Below are positions 22,729 to 30,214 of a stretch of DNA of 37,735 nt, piece after piece (position 1 is the stretch's first letter; the number at the start of each line of letters is the position of its first letter). The translations under genes and the position numbers were made by a program. Below the pieces are notes generated by a model. The model did no database searches and had not been told where the DNA came from. It saw only the letters and a program-made list of their open reading frames with translations. Origin of the DNA: Candidatus Hebobacteria bacterium (lineage in GTDB: Bacteria > Armatimonadota > Hebobacteria > Hebobacterales > Hebobacteraceae); contig JALGXV010000004.1 of the NCBI GenBank assembly GCA_029821885.1, positions 1 through 37,735 on the forward strand, written 5' to 3'.

Positions 22729-23796
22729 TCACTCGGGTGTCGCCTCCGATGTCGCTTCCGGCTCCGCGTCCGGTATCGAATCCGGCGTCGCGTCGGGTAT
22801 CGTCTCCGGCGTCGCGTCGCGTGTTCGCACCGCGATCTGCGCTCTCCCCAGTTGGTCGCGTATCCAGTTCGGCCACACGATTTGCTCCAGTTTCTGCTTC
22901 TCGAGTTGCTCGCGCACCACATCCCGCACATCGTCCAGGGTGAACTGCCGAGGGTCGAGCTTCTTCTCCACGCGTAGCAGGTAGTAGGAGCCTCGTATCT
23001 CCACCGGCCCTGCGACTTGATTCAAGGGAGCCGCGAAGAGAGCGGCTTCAAACTCCGGGGGCAGCGACTGCTGGCTCCTCTCATAGTATTGGATGTCTCC
23101 GGCGATCGTTCTCTCCTGTGGCGTCGGCGCCGTCTCCTTCGCCACCTCCTGGAAGCTCCGCCCCCTGCGAATCTCGGCCAGCGCCGCCTCCGCTAAGGAC
23201 CTGTCGAGGAACCGCATGGCGCGGAATCCTACCATCTCTCCCCGGCGGTACAACTCCTGGTTGCTCCGATAGGCTCGCTCGATCTCGCGATCGTCCACGT
23301 ATACCTGGTCCGAAAGGACCTTATCCATGAGCGCGTAGGAGCGGGCCTTGGCGTAGAGCCAGTCGAGCGTGACCCGCTTCGCCCGCAGGAAGCTCTCCAG
23401 CGCTGCCTCAGACCGTACGCCCAGTTCCGTCCGAATCACCGCGGCCTTCCGGCTGATATCCTCCTCGGTCAGCTCGATGCCCCGCCGCTCGGCCTCCTGC
23501 TGCAGCAGGAGTTCTGCAACCAGGTCCTGTAGGATGTATGGGCCGTGCCAGGCCGCTGCCGTCTTCTCCACGAGCTCCAGGGGGATCTCTTGCCCGTTGA
23601 CCACCCAGCCGCTCACCCCTGAGAAGACCTCCAGTTCTGGTCGAGGCGGCACTTCGCCAACGACGCCAACGCGGGCGCGGCTCTCGGCGCTCTCAGCCCC
23701 ATCAGAATTCGGCTCGACTTCCGCGGCGTGCAGCGTATAGCCGAAGAGCAGGATGAAGAGGCAGGCAGCAACTCCGGTCACCATCGCGCTTCGCAT
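22729..23796 (-). CDS. SurA-like periplasmic peptidyl-prolyl isomerase (PpiC domain)
   Basis: A 355-aa protein. ATG 23796 is 7 nt after AGGAGCC. A signal peptide (AACLFILLFGYTLHA) precedes a SurA-N-like helical region (VNGQEIPLELVEKTAA...LLLQQEAERRGIELTEEDI). A parvulin/PpiC domain occupies about residues 185-290 (VGFRAMRFLDRSLAEAALAEIRRGRSFQEVAKE, then GDIQYYERSQQSLPPEFEAALF, GPVEIRGSYYLLRVEKKL). The role is folding of secreted or outer-membrane proteins, consistent with the barrels encoded nearby. The C-terminal 30 residues are a degenerate Pro/Asp/Glu/Thr repeat (ATPETIPD, ATPDSIPD, AEPEATSE, ATPE), likely disordered. Confidence 0.87.
   Translation of the reverse strand: MRSAMVTGVAACLFILLFGYTLHAAEVEPNSDGAESAESRARVGVVGEVPPRPELEVFSGVSGWVVNGQEIPLELVEKTAAAWHGPYILQDLVAELLLQQEAERRGIELTEEDISRKAAVIRTELGVRSEAALESFLRAKRVTLDWLYAKARSYALMDKVLSDQVYVDDREIERAYRSNQELYRRGEMVGFRAMRFLDRSLAEAALAEIRRGRSFQEVAKETAPTPQERTIAGDIQYYERSQQSLPPEFEAALFAAPLNQVAGPVEIRGSYYLLRVEKKLDPRQFTLDDVRDVVREQLEKQKLEQIVWPNWIRDQLGRAQIAVRTRDATPETIPDATPDSIPDAEPEATSEATPE
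22772..22819. repeat. 24-bp tandem duplication in the SurA-like gene
   Basis: Two adjacent 24-bp units (22772-22795 and 22796-22819) differ at two bases and encode the octapeptides ATPETIPD and ATPDSIPD. More diverged copies continue to the gene end. Slipped-strand expansion is likely. Confidence 0.75.
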
Positions 23797-23871
23797 GGGA
23801 ACGGCTCCTATCAGGTATGGCTTCGCCAGCGGCCGAGTAATACCAATTCAACCGGCAGCCTCGAACTCCTG

Positions 23872-24420
23872 TCACCGGGCCGGGGACAACCATGCATCCG
23901 CCGCGAGAAGCCCGCAGACAGCGGCGGCGTTCTGAACCTCTCCTCGGCGCACCATCTCCACCGCGTCTGACAGCGCCACCGGGACCGCCCGGATGTTCTC
24001 GTCCGGCTCCCCCGACGCCGCCACGCCTCGAAGGCCGCGCGCGAGGAAGATATGTATCAGCTCCGTGCTGAACCCCGGGCTCGTGTACGTCGAGAACAGG
24101 TGCACGAGCTCTCCCGGTGCCTGACCGACTTCCTCCGCCAGCTCTCGGCGCGCGCAGCTCTCCGGCTCCTCCCCCTGTTCCAGCACTCCTGCGGGGAGTT
24201 CCCACAGCACCTTTCCCGCAGCCTGACGATACTGCCGAATCATGATCACCCGGCCGTCATCCAGCAGAGGCACCACGGCCACCGCCCCCGGGTGATGGAC
24301 GATCTCCCTCATCGCCGCACGACCATCGGGCAGCTCGACTTCGTCTACCGTTACGGAGATGAATCGGCCGGCAAAGGCCGCGCGCGAAGCTATGAGTCTT
24401 TCTCTGAGTTGTTCGTCCAC
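23872..24420 (-). CDS. Nudix hydrolase, ADP-ribose pyrophosphatase-like
   Basis: A 182-aa protein with GTG 24420 and GAGG 7 nt upstream, overlapping the end of the DUF3866 gene by 31 nt. The Nudix box is nearly canonical at residues 78-100 (G78, E84, REL 92-94, E96-E97, G99). Flanking strands VVPLLDDGRVIMIRQYRQAAGKVLWELPAG and the downstream TSPGFSTELIHIFLARGL are the ADP-ribose-pyrophosphatase pattern. It probably hydrolyses ADP-ribose or similar nucleoside diphosphates to AMP plus a phosphorylated sugar. It is the last gene of a three-gene operon. Confidence 0.92.
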   Translation of the reverse strand: MDEQLRERLIASRAAFAGRFISVTVDEVELPDGRAAMREIVHHPGAVAVVPLLDDGRVIMIRQYRQAAGKVLWELPAGVLEQGEEPESCARRELAEEVGQAPGELVHLFSTYTSPGFSTELIHIFLARGLRGVAASGEPDENIRAVPVALSDAVEMVRRGEVQNAAAVCGLLAADAWLSPAR

Positions 24421-25511
24421 GTGATCGCCTCGACGGCCACGGCGCCGGCCGCCCCGGCGGCCAGGAAGAACTCCGGATCCTCATCGACGCGGCGGCCCAT
24501 CGTTGTCACCTCCACCCCATGCTGGGCCAGCACCTGCAACCCGATCTCCCCCTTCGCCACCAGCACTTCATGTCGCTCCGTGATACCTGCATCATCGAGC
24601 TGCCTATGCACCAACTCCAGCCTATCGGAATCCATGGCCGGCACCGCAACGACCGCTTGCACGAGAGCGACCTGGCCCAGGGCGACCAGGCTCTGTCTGC
24701 TGACGCCGCGGTGGCGCTCCCTGGGATCGGCGAAGCTCACTCTGGGCACAGCAATTGGCGTGCCTCCGAGCACTCCGACGGCGTTGATCTGGTCTCCCTG
24801 CGCGATCGAACTGAATCCCCACTCGGTCTCGGTGCCGACGTTGCCGGGGCCCTGTGCAACGATGGCAGTATCGGCGCCCAGCGCCGCCCTCGCGGCGAGC
24901 AGGCCCGTGTAGAGATTCACAGCCTCGTAGTCTCCGCCGAAGGCCTGCCCGACGGTGATGGCAGCATCGATCAGCCCTAACTCCCTCAGCCGAGCGGCCA
25001 GCTTGCTGAAGGCATATGGGAGGGCGGCCGTGTCGGTCATTATGTACGCCACCCGTGCTTCGGGCGACAGACCCTTGACTGCCGCCGCAGCGGGCGCGAT
25101 CTGGCTGTGCAGGCCGGCGACGACAACCGGCATCCGGGCCAGGTCCTCACAAGACTCCAGGGCCTGACGGTAGGGGCTGTCCTCCTCCTCGACTGCACGG
25201 CAACGGAACTGCAGCGGCGTATAGCGGAGCTTCACGATCCGACCAACCTGCTCCGCTCGCTTCTTCTCCGCCCCTCTCTTCATCACGAAATGGTATCCCC
25301 CCGTTCCCAGCTTCGCCCGCACGGCGGTGGTGTTGAGAAGAACCTGCTCGCCAACCTGGACCTCACCCAGGAGCTGGGTGTAATTGACGGCGTGCTCCTC
25401 GCCCGCCTCCAGCTTCACCTTCAGCTCCTGTGCGCCCGGCCTCGTCGCAGTTACGCTGGACACCAGGCCGACGTCTGTCTGCATGAGGCTGTTGCCGGAC
25501 CCCCTACTCAT
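24390..25511 (-). CDS. DUF3866 family protein
   Basis: A 373-aa protein. ATG 25511 overlaps the upstream TAG by 8 nt; I rejected the 80-residue longer frame inside the isomerase gene. The N-terminus VSSVTATRPGAQELKVKLEAGEEHAVNYTQLLGEVQVGEQVLLNTTAVRAKLGTGGYHFVM is the DUF3866 pattern. The remainder has Rossmann-like strands (MPVVVAGLHSQIAPAAAAVKG, VAYIMTDTAALPYAFSKLA, TAIVAQGPGNVGTETEWGFS). The domain's activity is unknown. It is found in Firmicutes, Actinobacteria and related lineages, often near Nudix enzymes, as here. Confidence 0.88.
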   Translation of the reverse strand: MSRGSGNSLMQTDVGLVSSVTATRPGAQELKVKLEAGEEHAVNYTQLLGEVQVGEQVLLNTTAVRAKLGTGGYHFVMKRGAEKKRAEQVGRIVKLRYTPLQFRCRAVEEEDSPYRQALESCEDLARMPVVVAGLHSQIAPAAAAVKGLSPEARVAYIMTDTAALPYAFSKLAARLRELGLIDAAITVGQAFGGDYEAVNLYTGLLAARAALGADTAIVAQGPGNVGTETEWGFSSIAQGDQINAVGVLGGTPIAVPRVSFADPRERHRGVSRQSLVALGQVALVQAVVAVPAMDSDRLELVHRQLDDAGITERHEVLVAKGEIGLQVLAQHGVEVTTMGRRVDEDPEFFLAAGAAGAVAVEAITWTNNSEKDS

Positions 25512-26496
25512 CCCCGCTCCCTGCTTCCGGTCCAGGCCGTCTGAGGGCCTGCCGAGCCCAGCGCGCACTCCGCGCCACAAGCTCTTCTTCCGCGGCCAGG
25601 ATCTCGGCCTCAGGAGCGCCGCGGTCTGTGAGGAGCGACGGCTCGCGGGGCAGCCCGCGATCCCGCACGAGGCGCAACGTCCTGCCGAGCGCCTGCGCCG
25701 ACACCTCCGGGACCCGCCGCAGGTACTCGTCGTCGAGGGCCGGCACGGCATGCTTGCCGATATAGGCCTCTATGTTCAGGTTCGCCTCAGGGGCCTCCCG
25801 CGACAGCACCTCGAGCACTGCCCCCAGATCCACTACGCCCTCCCCGAGGGCGCATCCGACCAGGCAGAAGCCATCAGCTCGCGCGGCGACTTGGTAGTCC
25901 TTCAAGTGAACCGTTCGCACCAGCGGGCCAAAGGCCCGCGCGGATTCCAGTGGATCATCGAGCAGGGCGAGCGAGTTGCCTGTATCGAAGCAGATGCCGA
26001 CCCACTGGCTGTCGATCAGCTCCAGCAGGCTGAGCAGTTCGTCGGTGGTGAGGTCCTGGTGGTTCTCTATCGCGAGACCGATGCCGTATCGATCGCACAC
26101 CGGCAGCACCTGGCGGATCTCGGCGGCGGCCTCCGAGATGACGCGCTCCATTTCCTGGCTCGTGGCCGGACGAGGTCTGCCGACGAAGGTGCGAACCACC
26201 GGTGATGCGAGCACGTGTGCGGCTCGCACCATGCTCTCCAGGTGCTCGGGGTTGGTGCCGCCCGTGCCAAGCTCCATGTACAGGCCGTGATCCTCGGCCT
26301 TGCGGCGCAGCTCGCTTACATACCCGTATTCGAGGCTGTCGAGATGCCGCGCGTCGGCCAGGTGGACGCCGTCCAGGTCGAGATCGGCGGCCTTCTGGAG
26401 GAAGTGGTCGACGCCCATCGCCGCGTTCTCGCGAGGGACGTAGTCCCAGAGACCGGCGGCATGGCGGTAGCTATAGGTGTCCAGCCCGAGCCTCAA
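25504..26496 (-). CDS. Sugar phosphate isomerase/epimerase (xylose-isomerase-like TIM barrel)
   Basis: A 330-aa protein from TTG 26496, with GGGGGTGAGG directly upstream and a strong promoter about 20 nt further on. It starts RLGLDTYSYRHA. Metal-site strands include YMELGTGG, LAIENHQDLTTDELL (Glu/His), GICFDTGNSLALLDD (Asp) and RTVHLKDYQV (His). The final NIEAYIGKH segment carries the last acidic ligand. It differs from the other isomerase in the window in length and motif wording, so the two are not recent duplicates. It heads the operon with DUF3866 and Nudix, suggesting a sugar- or ADP-sugar-related pathway. Confidence 0.88.
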   Translation of the reverse strand: MRLGLDTYSYRHAAGLWDYVPRENAAMGVDHFLQKAADLDLDGVHLADARHLDSLEYGYVSELRRKAEDHGLYMELGTGGTNPEHLESMVRAAHVLASPVVRTFVGRPRPATSQEMERVISEAAAEIRQVLPVCDRYGIGLAIENHQDLTTDELLSLLELIDSQWVGICFDTGNSLALLDDPLESARAFGPLVRTVHLKDYQVAARADGFCLVGCALGEGVVDLGAVLEVLSREAPEANLNIEAYIGKHAVPALDDEYLRRVPEVSAQALGRTLRLVRDRGLPREPSLLTDRGAPEAEILAAEEELVARSARWARQALRRPGPEAGSGDE

Positions 26497-26523
26497 GCCT
26501 CACCCCCTTGGGGTCGTCGGCTC

Positions 26524-26553
26524 AGTATAGCCAGGGCCTTCGCGCAGTGTCAA
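26524..26553 (-). promoter_or_regulatory. Promoter of the isomerase-DUF3866-Nudix operon
   Basis: Minus-strand TTGACA (26553-26548), an 18-nt spacer and TATACT (26529-26524). Initiation near 26517 gives a leader of about 20 nt containing the SD. Confidence 0.8.
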
Positions 26554-26696
26554 CGGCACAGCCGTTCCGCTGTCCGGATGGAACTGCAGCCAGCTCCCGT
26601 TGGCGGCACGCGTCTTCCCATCGCCGGGCTGCGTGCACAGCCGGCGCGGGGAGCGGCGTCTCCTCATCCGCTGAGCCGACCAGACCTGCCCTCACA

Positions 26697-26725
26697 TTGA
26701 CACGGGTCACTCCCTCTGCTATATT
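26697..26725 (+). promoter_or_regulatory. Promoter of the secreted barrel-like gene
   Basis: TTGACA (26697-26702), a 17-nt spacer and TATATT (26720-26725), with TGC just upstream of the -10. Initiation near 26732 leaves a 55-nt leader ending in GAGGAGGG (26773-26780). Confidence 0.85.
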
Positions 26726-26786
26726 GCCTCTCGCTTGCCCTGCACGGACTTCCGGCAAGCACACCCTTGGGCGAGGAGGGATCATC

Positions 26787-27491
26787 GTGAAGCACCGCGC
26801 AGTGTCTGTTGCTCTCGGCCTTCTGCTGGTTGCGCTGGGTGCCGGCGTCGCGAGTGCTGGCGACATTGTCACCGTGCCCACGGCGAACCAGCTGAAGGCG
26901 GGCGAGATCGATCTGGCCGGCTACTACATCTTCGTCGACAACGACGCGCTGGTCGACGCGATCCAGCCGCTGGACATCACCTCCGTCCGCGCTCAGACGT
27001 TCTACATGGGCCTGACGGACGAGGTGGAGCTCGACATTCACCGCTACGATGTTGACAAAGTGGGGAAGGAGTCGATCTACAACTTGAACGTCCTCGTGCT
27101 GAAGGAGGATGCGAAGTGGCCGAACGTGGTCATCGGCGGCCGCGACCTGACGAAGGTATACGGACATGCTTCCTACTACCTGTGCTCCGCGAAGACGCTC
27201 AACCCGCCTGTGGCCGGGCCACCGACAGGACCGATCTACCGCCTTCACCTGAGCGTGGGAACCGAGGACAACACGCTCTTCGCAGAGGGGCGGCACGAAG
27301 GGCTGTTCGGCGGCGTCCAGATCCTGTTCCGGCCCAGCGATCCTGCCGTCGGGTTGATAGTGCTCTATGACGCGACCGACATCATCACCGGCCTGACCTA
27401 TGTCCCCAAGCCCAACTGGCCCACCTTCAAGGGCGGCACCTTCGGCGGACATTGGTGGGTCGGCCTCAGCTACACATTCAACGCCAAGTAG
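26787..27491 (+). CDS. Secreted, probable outer-membrane barrel protein
   Basis: A 234-aa protein from GTG 26787, 6 nt after GAGGAGGG. The frame is open far upstream, but that part is shadow sequence. A signal peptide (RAVSVALGLLLVALGAGVASA) is cleaved around residue 24. The mature part is strand-rich: GDIVTVPTANQLKAGEIDLAGYYIFVD, QTFYMGLTDEVELDIHRYD, YRLHLSVGTEDNTLFAEGRHEG, VGLIVLYDATDIITGLTYV, HWWVGLSYTFNAK. The alternation and the aromatic terminal strand (GLSYTFNAK) fit a small outer-membrane beta-barrel. I do not recognise a named family. Its very strong promoter, SD and terminator suggest abundant expression as a single gene. Confidence 0.75.
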   Translation: MKHRAVSVALGLLLVALGAGVASAGDIVTVPTANQLKAGEIDLAGYYIFVDNDALVDAIQPLDITSVRAQTFYMGLTDEVELDIHRYDVDKVGKESIYNLNVLVLKEDAKWPNVVIGGRDLTKVYGHASYYLCSAKTLNPPVAGPPTGPIYRLHLSVGTEDNTLFAEGRHEGLFGGVQILFRPSDPAVGLIVLYDATDIITGLTYVPKPNWPTFKGGTFGGHWWVGLSYTFNAK

Positions 27492-27535
27492 CTGCAACGC
27501 ATTCCACGTGGCTGCGTGAGGGCGCAGGTGTAGAG

Positions 27536-27577
27536 GAATCGACCCCGCCACAGGGTGGGGTCGATTCTGCTTTCTCC
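27536..27577 (+). terminator. Strong intrinsic terminator
   Basis: GAATCGACCCCGCC (27536-27549) pairs with 27554-27567 (14 bp, one G-U) around the tetraloop ACAG, followed by TGCTTTCTCC. It ends the barrel gene and may also stop transcripts of the converging permease gene. Confidence 0.75.
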
Positions 27578-27597
27578 TCTGCACCTGACCGGAGATC

Positions 27598-28044
27598 TCA
27601 GCGGGCCAGCATCATGCGGACCCCGATGCCCACTAGAGCCATGCCCAGCAGCAGGCTCATCGACCGCAGGCTGGCGGTGGGCATCATACGAGCGGCCACG
27701 GCCACCATGAAGAGGGCGAACAGCGTACGCAGAGTGGCCTGCGGGAGTCGGTGGGCGATGTTGGTGCCCAGCACCGCCGCCGGGATCGACCCCACGCAGA
27801 TCGCCAGGGCGATCCACACGTTGACATTCCCCTCCCGCCAGTAGCCGATCCCGCCCACGAGCGCAGTTGGCACCATGACGGCCAGAGATACGCCTTGGGC
27901 CATGTGCTGCCCGAATCCGGCGAGCACGACCAGGGTCGGCACCATGATGATACCCCCCCCGACGCCGAAGAGGGCGCTGAAGACGCCCACCCCAAGTCCG
28001 AGCAAGGTGAACTTACCGTAGGTGAGCAAGGAGGCTGGCTTCAC
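27598..28044 (-). CDS. TauE/SafE family permease, half-size
   Basis: A 148-aa membrane protein from GTG 28044, with AAGGAGA 7 nt upstream. Four hydrophobic helices are seen. The first holds the family motif GLGVGVFSALFGVGGGIIMVPTLVVL, and the third has AICVGSIPAAVLGTNIAHRLP. Full-length TauE/SafE permeases have about 250 residues with two such repeats, so this is a single-repeat form presumably working as a dimer. Relatives move sulfite, sulfoacetate or other small organic anions, and the substrate is unknown. It is driven by its own strong promoter and faces the barrel gene. Confidence 0.88.
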   Translation of the reverse strand: MKPASLLTYGKFTLLGLGVGVFSALFGVGGGIIMVPTLVVLAGFGQHMAQGVSLAVMVPTALVGGIGYWREGNVNVWIALAICVGSIPAAVLGTNIAHRLPQATLRTLFALFMVAVAARMMPTASLRSMSLLLGMALVGIGVRMMLAR

Positions 28045-28117
28045 GGTGGGTCTCCTTCCTGGCTGAGTTACTCCGGCCCGGGTCGCGGTTGCCTGTGAGA
28101 CTTCCGGGGCCGGGCGG

Positions 28118-28147
28118 AGTATAGCAACTGCGCGGAGGCAATGTCAA
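28118..28147 (-). promoter_or_regulatory. Promoter of the TauE/SafE gene
   Basis: Minus-strand TTGACA (28147-28142), an 18-nt spacer and TATACT (28123-28118) preceded by TGC. Initiation near 28111 gives a 66-nt leader. Confidence 0.8.
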
Positions 28148-28209
28148 CGCGGCCGCCGCCGAAGCGCGGCCCTCCTCCTGGGTCGGAAGGAGGGGCGTTC
28201 TCGTCGGCT

Positions 28210-28281
28210 GTCATGTTGAGCCCAGCGAAGCCTCCTGGTGACACATCAATCCGGCCGAGGTCCTTCGCTGGCGCTCACGAC
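28210..28281. repeat. Imperfect palindromic intergenic element (REP-like)
   Basis: The left arm (28210-28230, containing GTCATG.TGAGC and CCAGCGAAG) and the right arm (28263-28281, CTTCGCTGGCGCTCACGAC) are complementary with a few mismatches and a 32-nt centre. The arms resemble the GTCAT-CTGAGC-GCGAAG palindrome dispersed between genes in many bacterial genomes. The surrounding 28148-28440 has no gene. It also holds a small GTCCCA/TGGGAC stem at 28348-28362. Confidence 0.5.
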
Positions 28282-28460
28282 GGCGTCTCCCCAGCGGAAT
28301 CTGAGACACCCAGGATCTGGCCTCATTTTGCGGCCGGGGGGGAGCGCGTCCCAGGGTGGGACAGGAACAAGAAGGAGGTCGAAGGCTCGGGTCGAAGCAG
28401 ATGCTGACCGACAAGGGGCTTTCTTCGCAGGGAAGGCCCTCGAAACGGGAGGAATCGAGC

Positions 28461-28715
28461 ATGGGCAAGGTGCTTTCCATCCTCATCGGGCTGATACTGC
28501 TGGCTCTGGGCATTTGGGGCGTGGTGGCCTGGAGCGCTCAGGTGCTGGTCTTCCTTCAGGCGGCCGTTGCGCTCATGGCGATTGTGGTGGGCCTCGGCAT
28601 CTTCGTCTTCGGCGTAAGCGAACTAAGGGCCGGAGGGGAGGAGCCACCCGTGCTTGACACAACGGCCTCCTCGGGGGAGTCGTCAGACGAGGGCCCGGGC
28701 GAGCAGTCGAGCTAG
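28461..28715 (+). CDS. Small two-helix membrane protein, unknown
   Basis: An 84-aa protein. ATG 28461 follows GGGAGGA with an 8-nt gap. Two hydrophobic helices (VLSILIGLILLALGIWGVVAW and VLVFLQAAVALMAIVVGLGIFVFGVSEL) are separated by a short turn. A hydrophilic Glu/Ser-rich tail (SSGESSDEGPGEQSS) follows. The clear SD and the helical-hairpin pattern support a real gene. No function can be read. Confidence 0.75.
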   Translation: MGKVLSILIGLILLALGIWGVVAWSAQVLVFLQAAVALMAIVVGLGIFVFGVSELRAGGEEPPVLDTTASSGESSDEGPGEQSS

Positions 28716-28739
28716 GTCCGGACATCTGTGGTGTGACGA

Positions 28740-28772
28740 GAAGCGGCGAGCGGGTCATCCGCTCGCCGCTTC
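28740..28772. terminator. Bidirectional hairpin between convergent genes
   Basis: A 14-bp perfect stem (28740-28753 with 28759-28772) around GTCAT separates the small membrane gene (plus) from rplT (minus). Neither flank has a strong U-tract. It probably serves as terminator for both. Confidence 0.55.
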
Positions 28773-28804
28773 CTCAAGCTGCAGGTAGGGTCCGAGCTAC
28801 GGCC

Positions 28805-29164
28805 CTACGCCTCGAGTGTCTTCCTCGCAGTGTCGACGATCTGGTCGAACGTCTCGCCGTCCCGAACGGCAAGCTCCGCTAGACTCCTGCGGTCAAGCCC
28901 GATCTCGGCGCCTCGCAGGCCCTTCATGAACTGGCTGTAGCTGAGGCCGCGCTGGCGCACAGCCGCGTTGATGCGAGCGATCCACAGGCGGCGGAACTCC
29001 CGCTTCCGGACGCGGCGGTCGCGGTAGGCATACCGCTTGGCCCGCATCAGCGTTTCCTTCGCCGAGCGGAAGAGCCGATGGCGGCCACCGACGAAGCCGC
29101 CGGCCTCTCTCAAGACGGCCTTGTGGCGTCGGTGCGCGACCTTTCCTCTCTTGATTCGTGCCAT
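28805..29164 (-). CDS. rplT: 50S ribosomal protein L20
   Basis: A 119-aa protein of normal length. It begins MARIKRGKVAHRRHKAVLREAGGFVGGRHRLFRSAKE and continues with RDRRVRKREFRRLWIARINAAVRQRGLSYSQFM, all standard L20 sequence. It binds 23S rRNA early in large-subunit assembly and in many bacteria represses its own operon. ATG 29164 lies 23 nt downstream of rpmI. The order infC-rpmI-rplT is the usual one. Confidence 0.98.
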   Translation of the reverse strand: MARIKRGKVAHRRHKAVLREAGGFVGGRHRLFRSAKETLMRAKRYAYRDRRVRKREFRRLWIARINAAVRQRGLSYSQFMKGLRGAEIGLDRRSLAELAVRDGETFDQIVDTARKTLEA

Positions 29165-29187
29165 ATCGAGACTCCAGGGGCTGAGGC

Positions 29188-29430
29188 TCAGCTAGACGGG
29201 GGCACCAGCCGGTCGAAAGCGCGCCGATCGGCGGCCGAAACCTCGCCGGGCTTGCGCAGTCTGCGCTGTCGCGCAGAGCGCTTGCGCGTGAGTAGATGGC
29301 CCTTGAAGGCGTGTCGAATGCGCAGCTTGCCGCTGGCGGTCCGCTTAACCCGCTTCGCCGCTGTCTTGTGTGTCTTCAACCTGACGCGGCCGCTCTGCGA
29401 CCTGTTCTTCCTGGACCTGCTCTTGGGCAT
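29188..29430 (-). CDS. rpmI: 50S ribosomal protein L35 (N-terminally extended)
   Basis: An 80-aa protein. The L35 core starts at LKTHKTAAKRVKRTASGKLRIRHAFKGHLL, normally only 2-4 residues from the N-terminus. ATG 29430, with AAGGAGA 12 nt upstream, adds a basic 17-residue extension (PKSRSRKNRSQSGR). An in-frame TTG at 29379 would give an ordinary L35, but has no clear SD. Either start lies inside infC, so the genes overlap by 86 nt or 35 nt. The C-terminus GEVSAADRRAFDRLVPPSS is also slightly long. Confidence 0.93.
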   Translation of the reverse strand: MPKSRSRKNRSQSGRVRLKTHKTAAKRVKRTASGKLRIRHAFKGHLLTRKRSARQRRLRKPGEVSAADRRAFDRLVPPSS

Positions 29431-30013
29431 CGGGCGTCGCCGTCTCCTTCTTCGGCTTGGGTGGCTCGGGGGGCGCCTTCTTCTCCTTGACGGGCCTCGC
29501 ACCCGGCTTGGGCGCGAGCATCATGTTCATCAGCCGTCCCTCGCGCCTCGGCTCCCCTTCTACGTGCGCCACGTCGGAGAGCATCTCCCTGATCCGGTTG
29601 AACAAGTCCGTGCCAAGCTGCGGCCGGCTCATCTCTCGGCCGCGGAACCTCACGCTGATGCGGACCTTGCTGCCCTCGCCAAGCAGCTCGCGCAGCTTCC
29701 GGATCTTGACGTCCAGATCGTGCTGGCTGATCTGCGGCGTCTTCATGCGCAGCATCCGCACCTCGGTGGCCTTGCTCTTCTTCCGCGTCTCTCGCTCCCG
29801 CTTGGCCTGCTCGTACTTGTGCTTCCCATAGTCCATGATACGGCAGACCGGCGGCTGCGCATTGGGCGCCACCTCGATGAGGTCGAACTGCCTTTCCCGG
29901 GCGATCCGGAGTGCGTCCTGGGATGGCATGATCCCCAACTGCACCCCGTTCTCGTCGATCAGGCGCACCTCGCGAGCGCGGATACGCTCGTTCACACGGA
30001 CTTGTCGTTCGAT
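29345..30013 (-). CDS. infC: Translation initiation factor IF-3
   Basis: A 222-aa protein. The IF3 N-domain begins RVNERIRAREVRLIDENGVQLG, followed by FDLIEVAPNAQPPVCRIMDYGKHKYEQ. The C-domain carries HDLDVKIRKLRELLGEGSKVRISVRFRGRE and GRLMNMMLAPKPG. I place the start at ATC 30013. The perfect extended SD GGAGGTGAT (30029-30021) ends 7 nt before it, and homologous IF3 begins at nearly this residue. AUU/AUC starts on infC are the known basis of its autoregulation. GTG codons upstream (30067, 30034, 30025) would either precede or overlap the SD. A 45-residue Pro/Lys/Glu tail after the core overlaps rpmI by 86 nt. Confidence 0.95.
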   Translation of the reverse strand: MERQVRVNERIRAREVRLIDENGVQLGIMPSQDALRIARERQFDLIEVAPNAQPPVCRIMDYGKHKYEQAKRERETRKKSKATEVRMLRMKTPQISQHDLDVKIRKLRELLGEGSKVRISVRFRGREMSRPQLGTDLFNRIREMLSDVAHVEGEPRREGRLMNMMLAPKPGARPVKEKKAPPEPPKPKKETATPDAQEQVQEEQVAERPRQVEDTQDSGEAG

Positions 30014-30098
30014 CTTCCCTATCACCTCCGCCACTGCGAACAAAATCGACGCGCCCGCCCGTCCCACACGGCGACCTCGGGCCCGCCCTGGCCGCCGC

Positions 30099-30128
30099 AG
30101 TATAGCAGAATGAGGCCCGTTCTGTCAA
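30099..30128 (-). promoter_or_regulatory. Promoter of the infC operon
   Basis: Minus-strand TTGACA (30128-30123), an 18-nt spacer and TATACT (30104-30099) preceded by TGC. Initiation near 30092 leaves about 79 nt before the AUC start. Confidence 0.85.
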
Positions 30129-30214
30129 CGCGCGTGCCCCCGGGCGCCGCCCGCCGCCGCGCACCCACGCCTCCGGGGCTGCCGCGCGCGGCCCGCCGGC
30201 CCGCTCCCGACGAC

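Noticed and set aside
28148-28440. Gene in the 28.1-28.4 kb gap
   Set aside because: ORFs here are short, lack SD sequences and cross the palindromic element; nothing resembles a protein.
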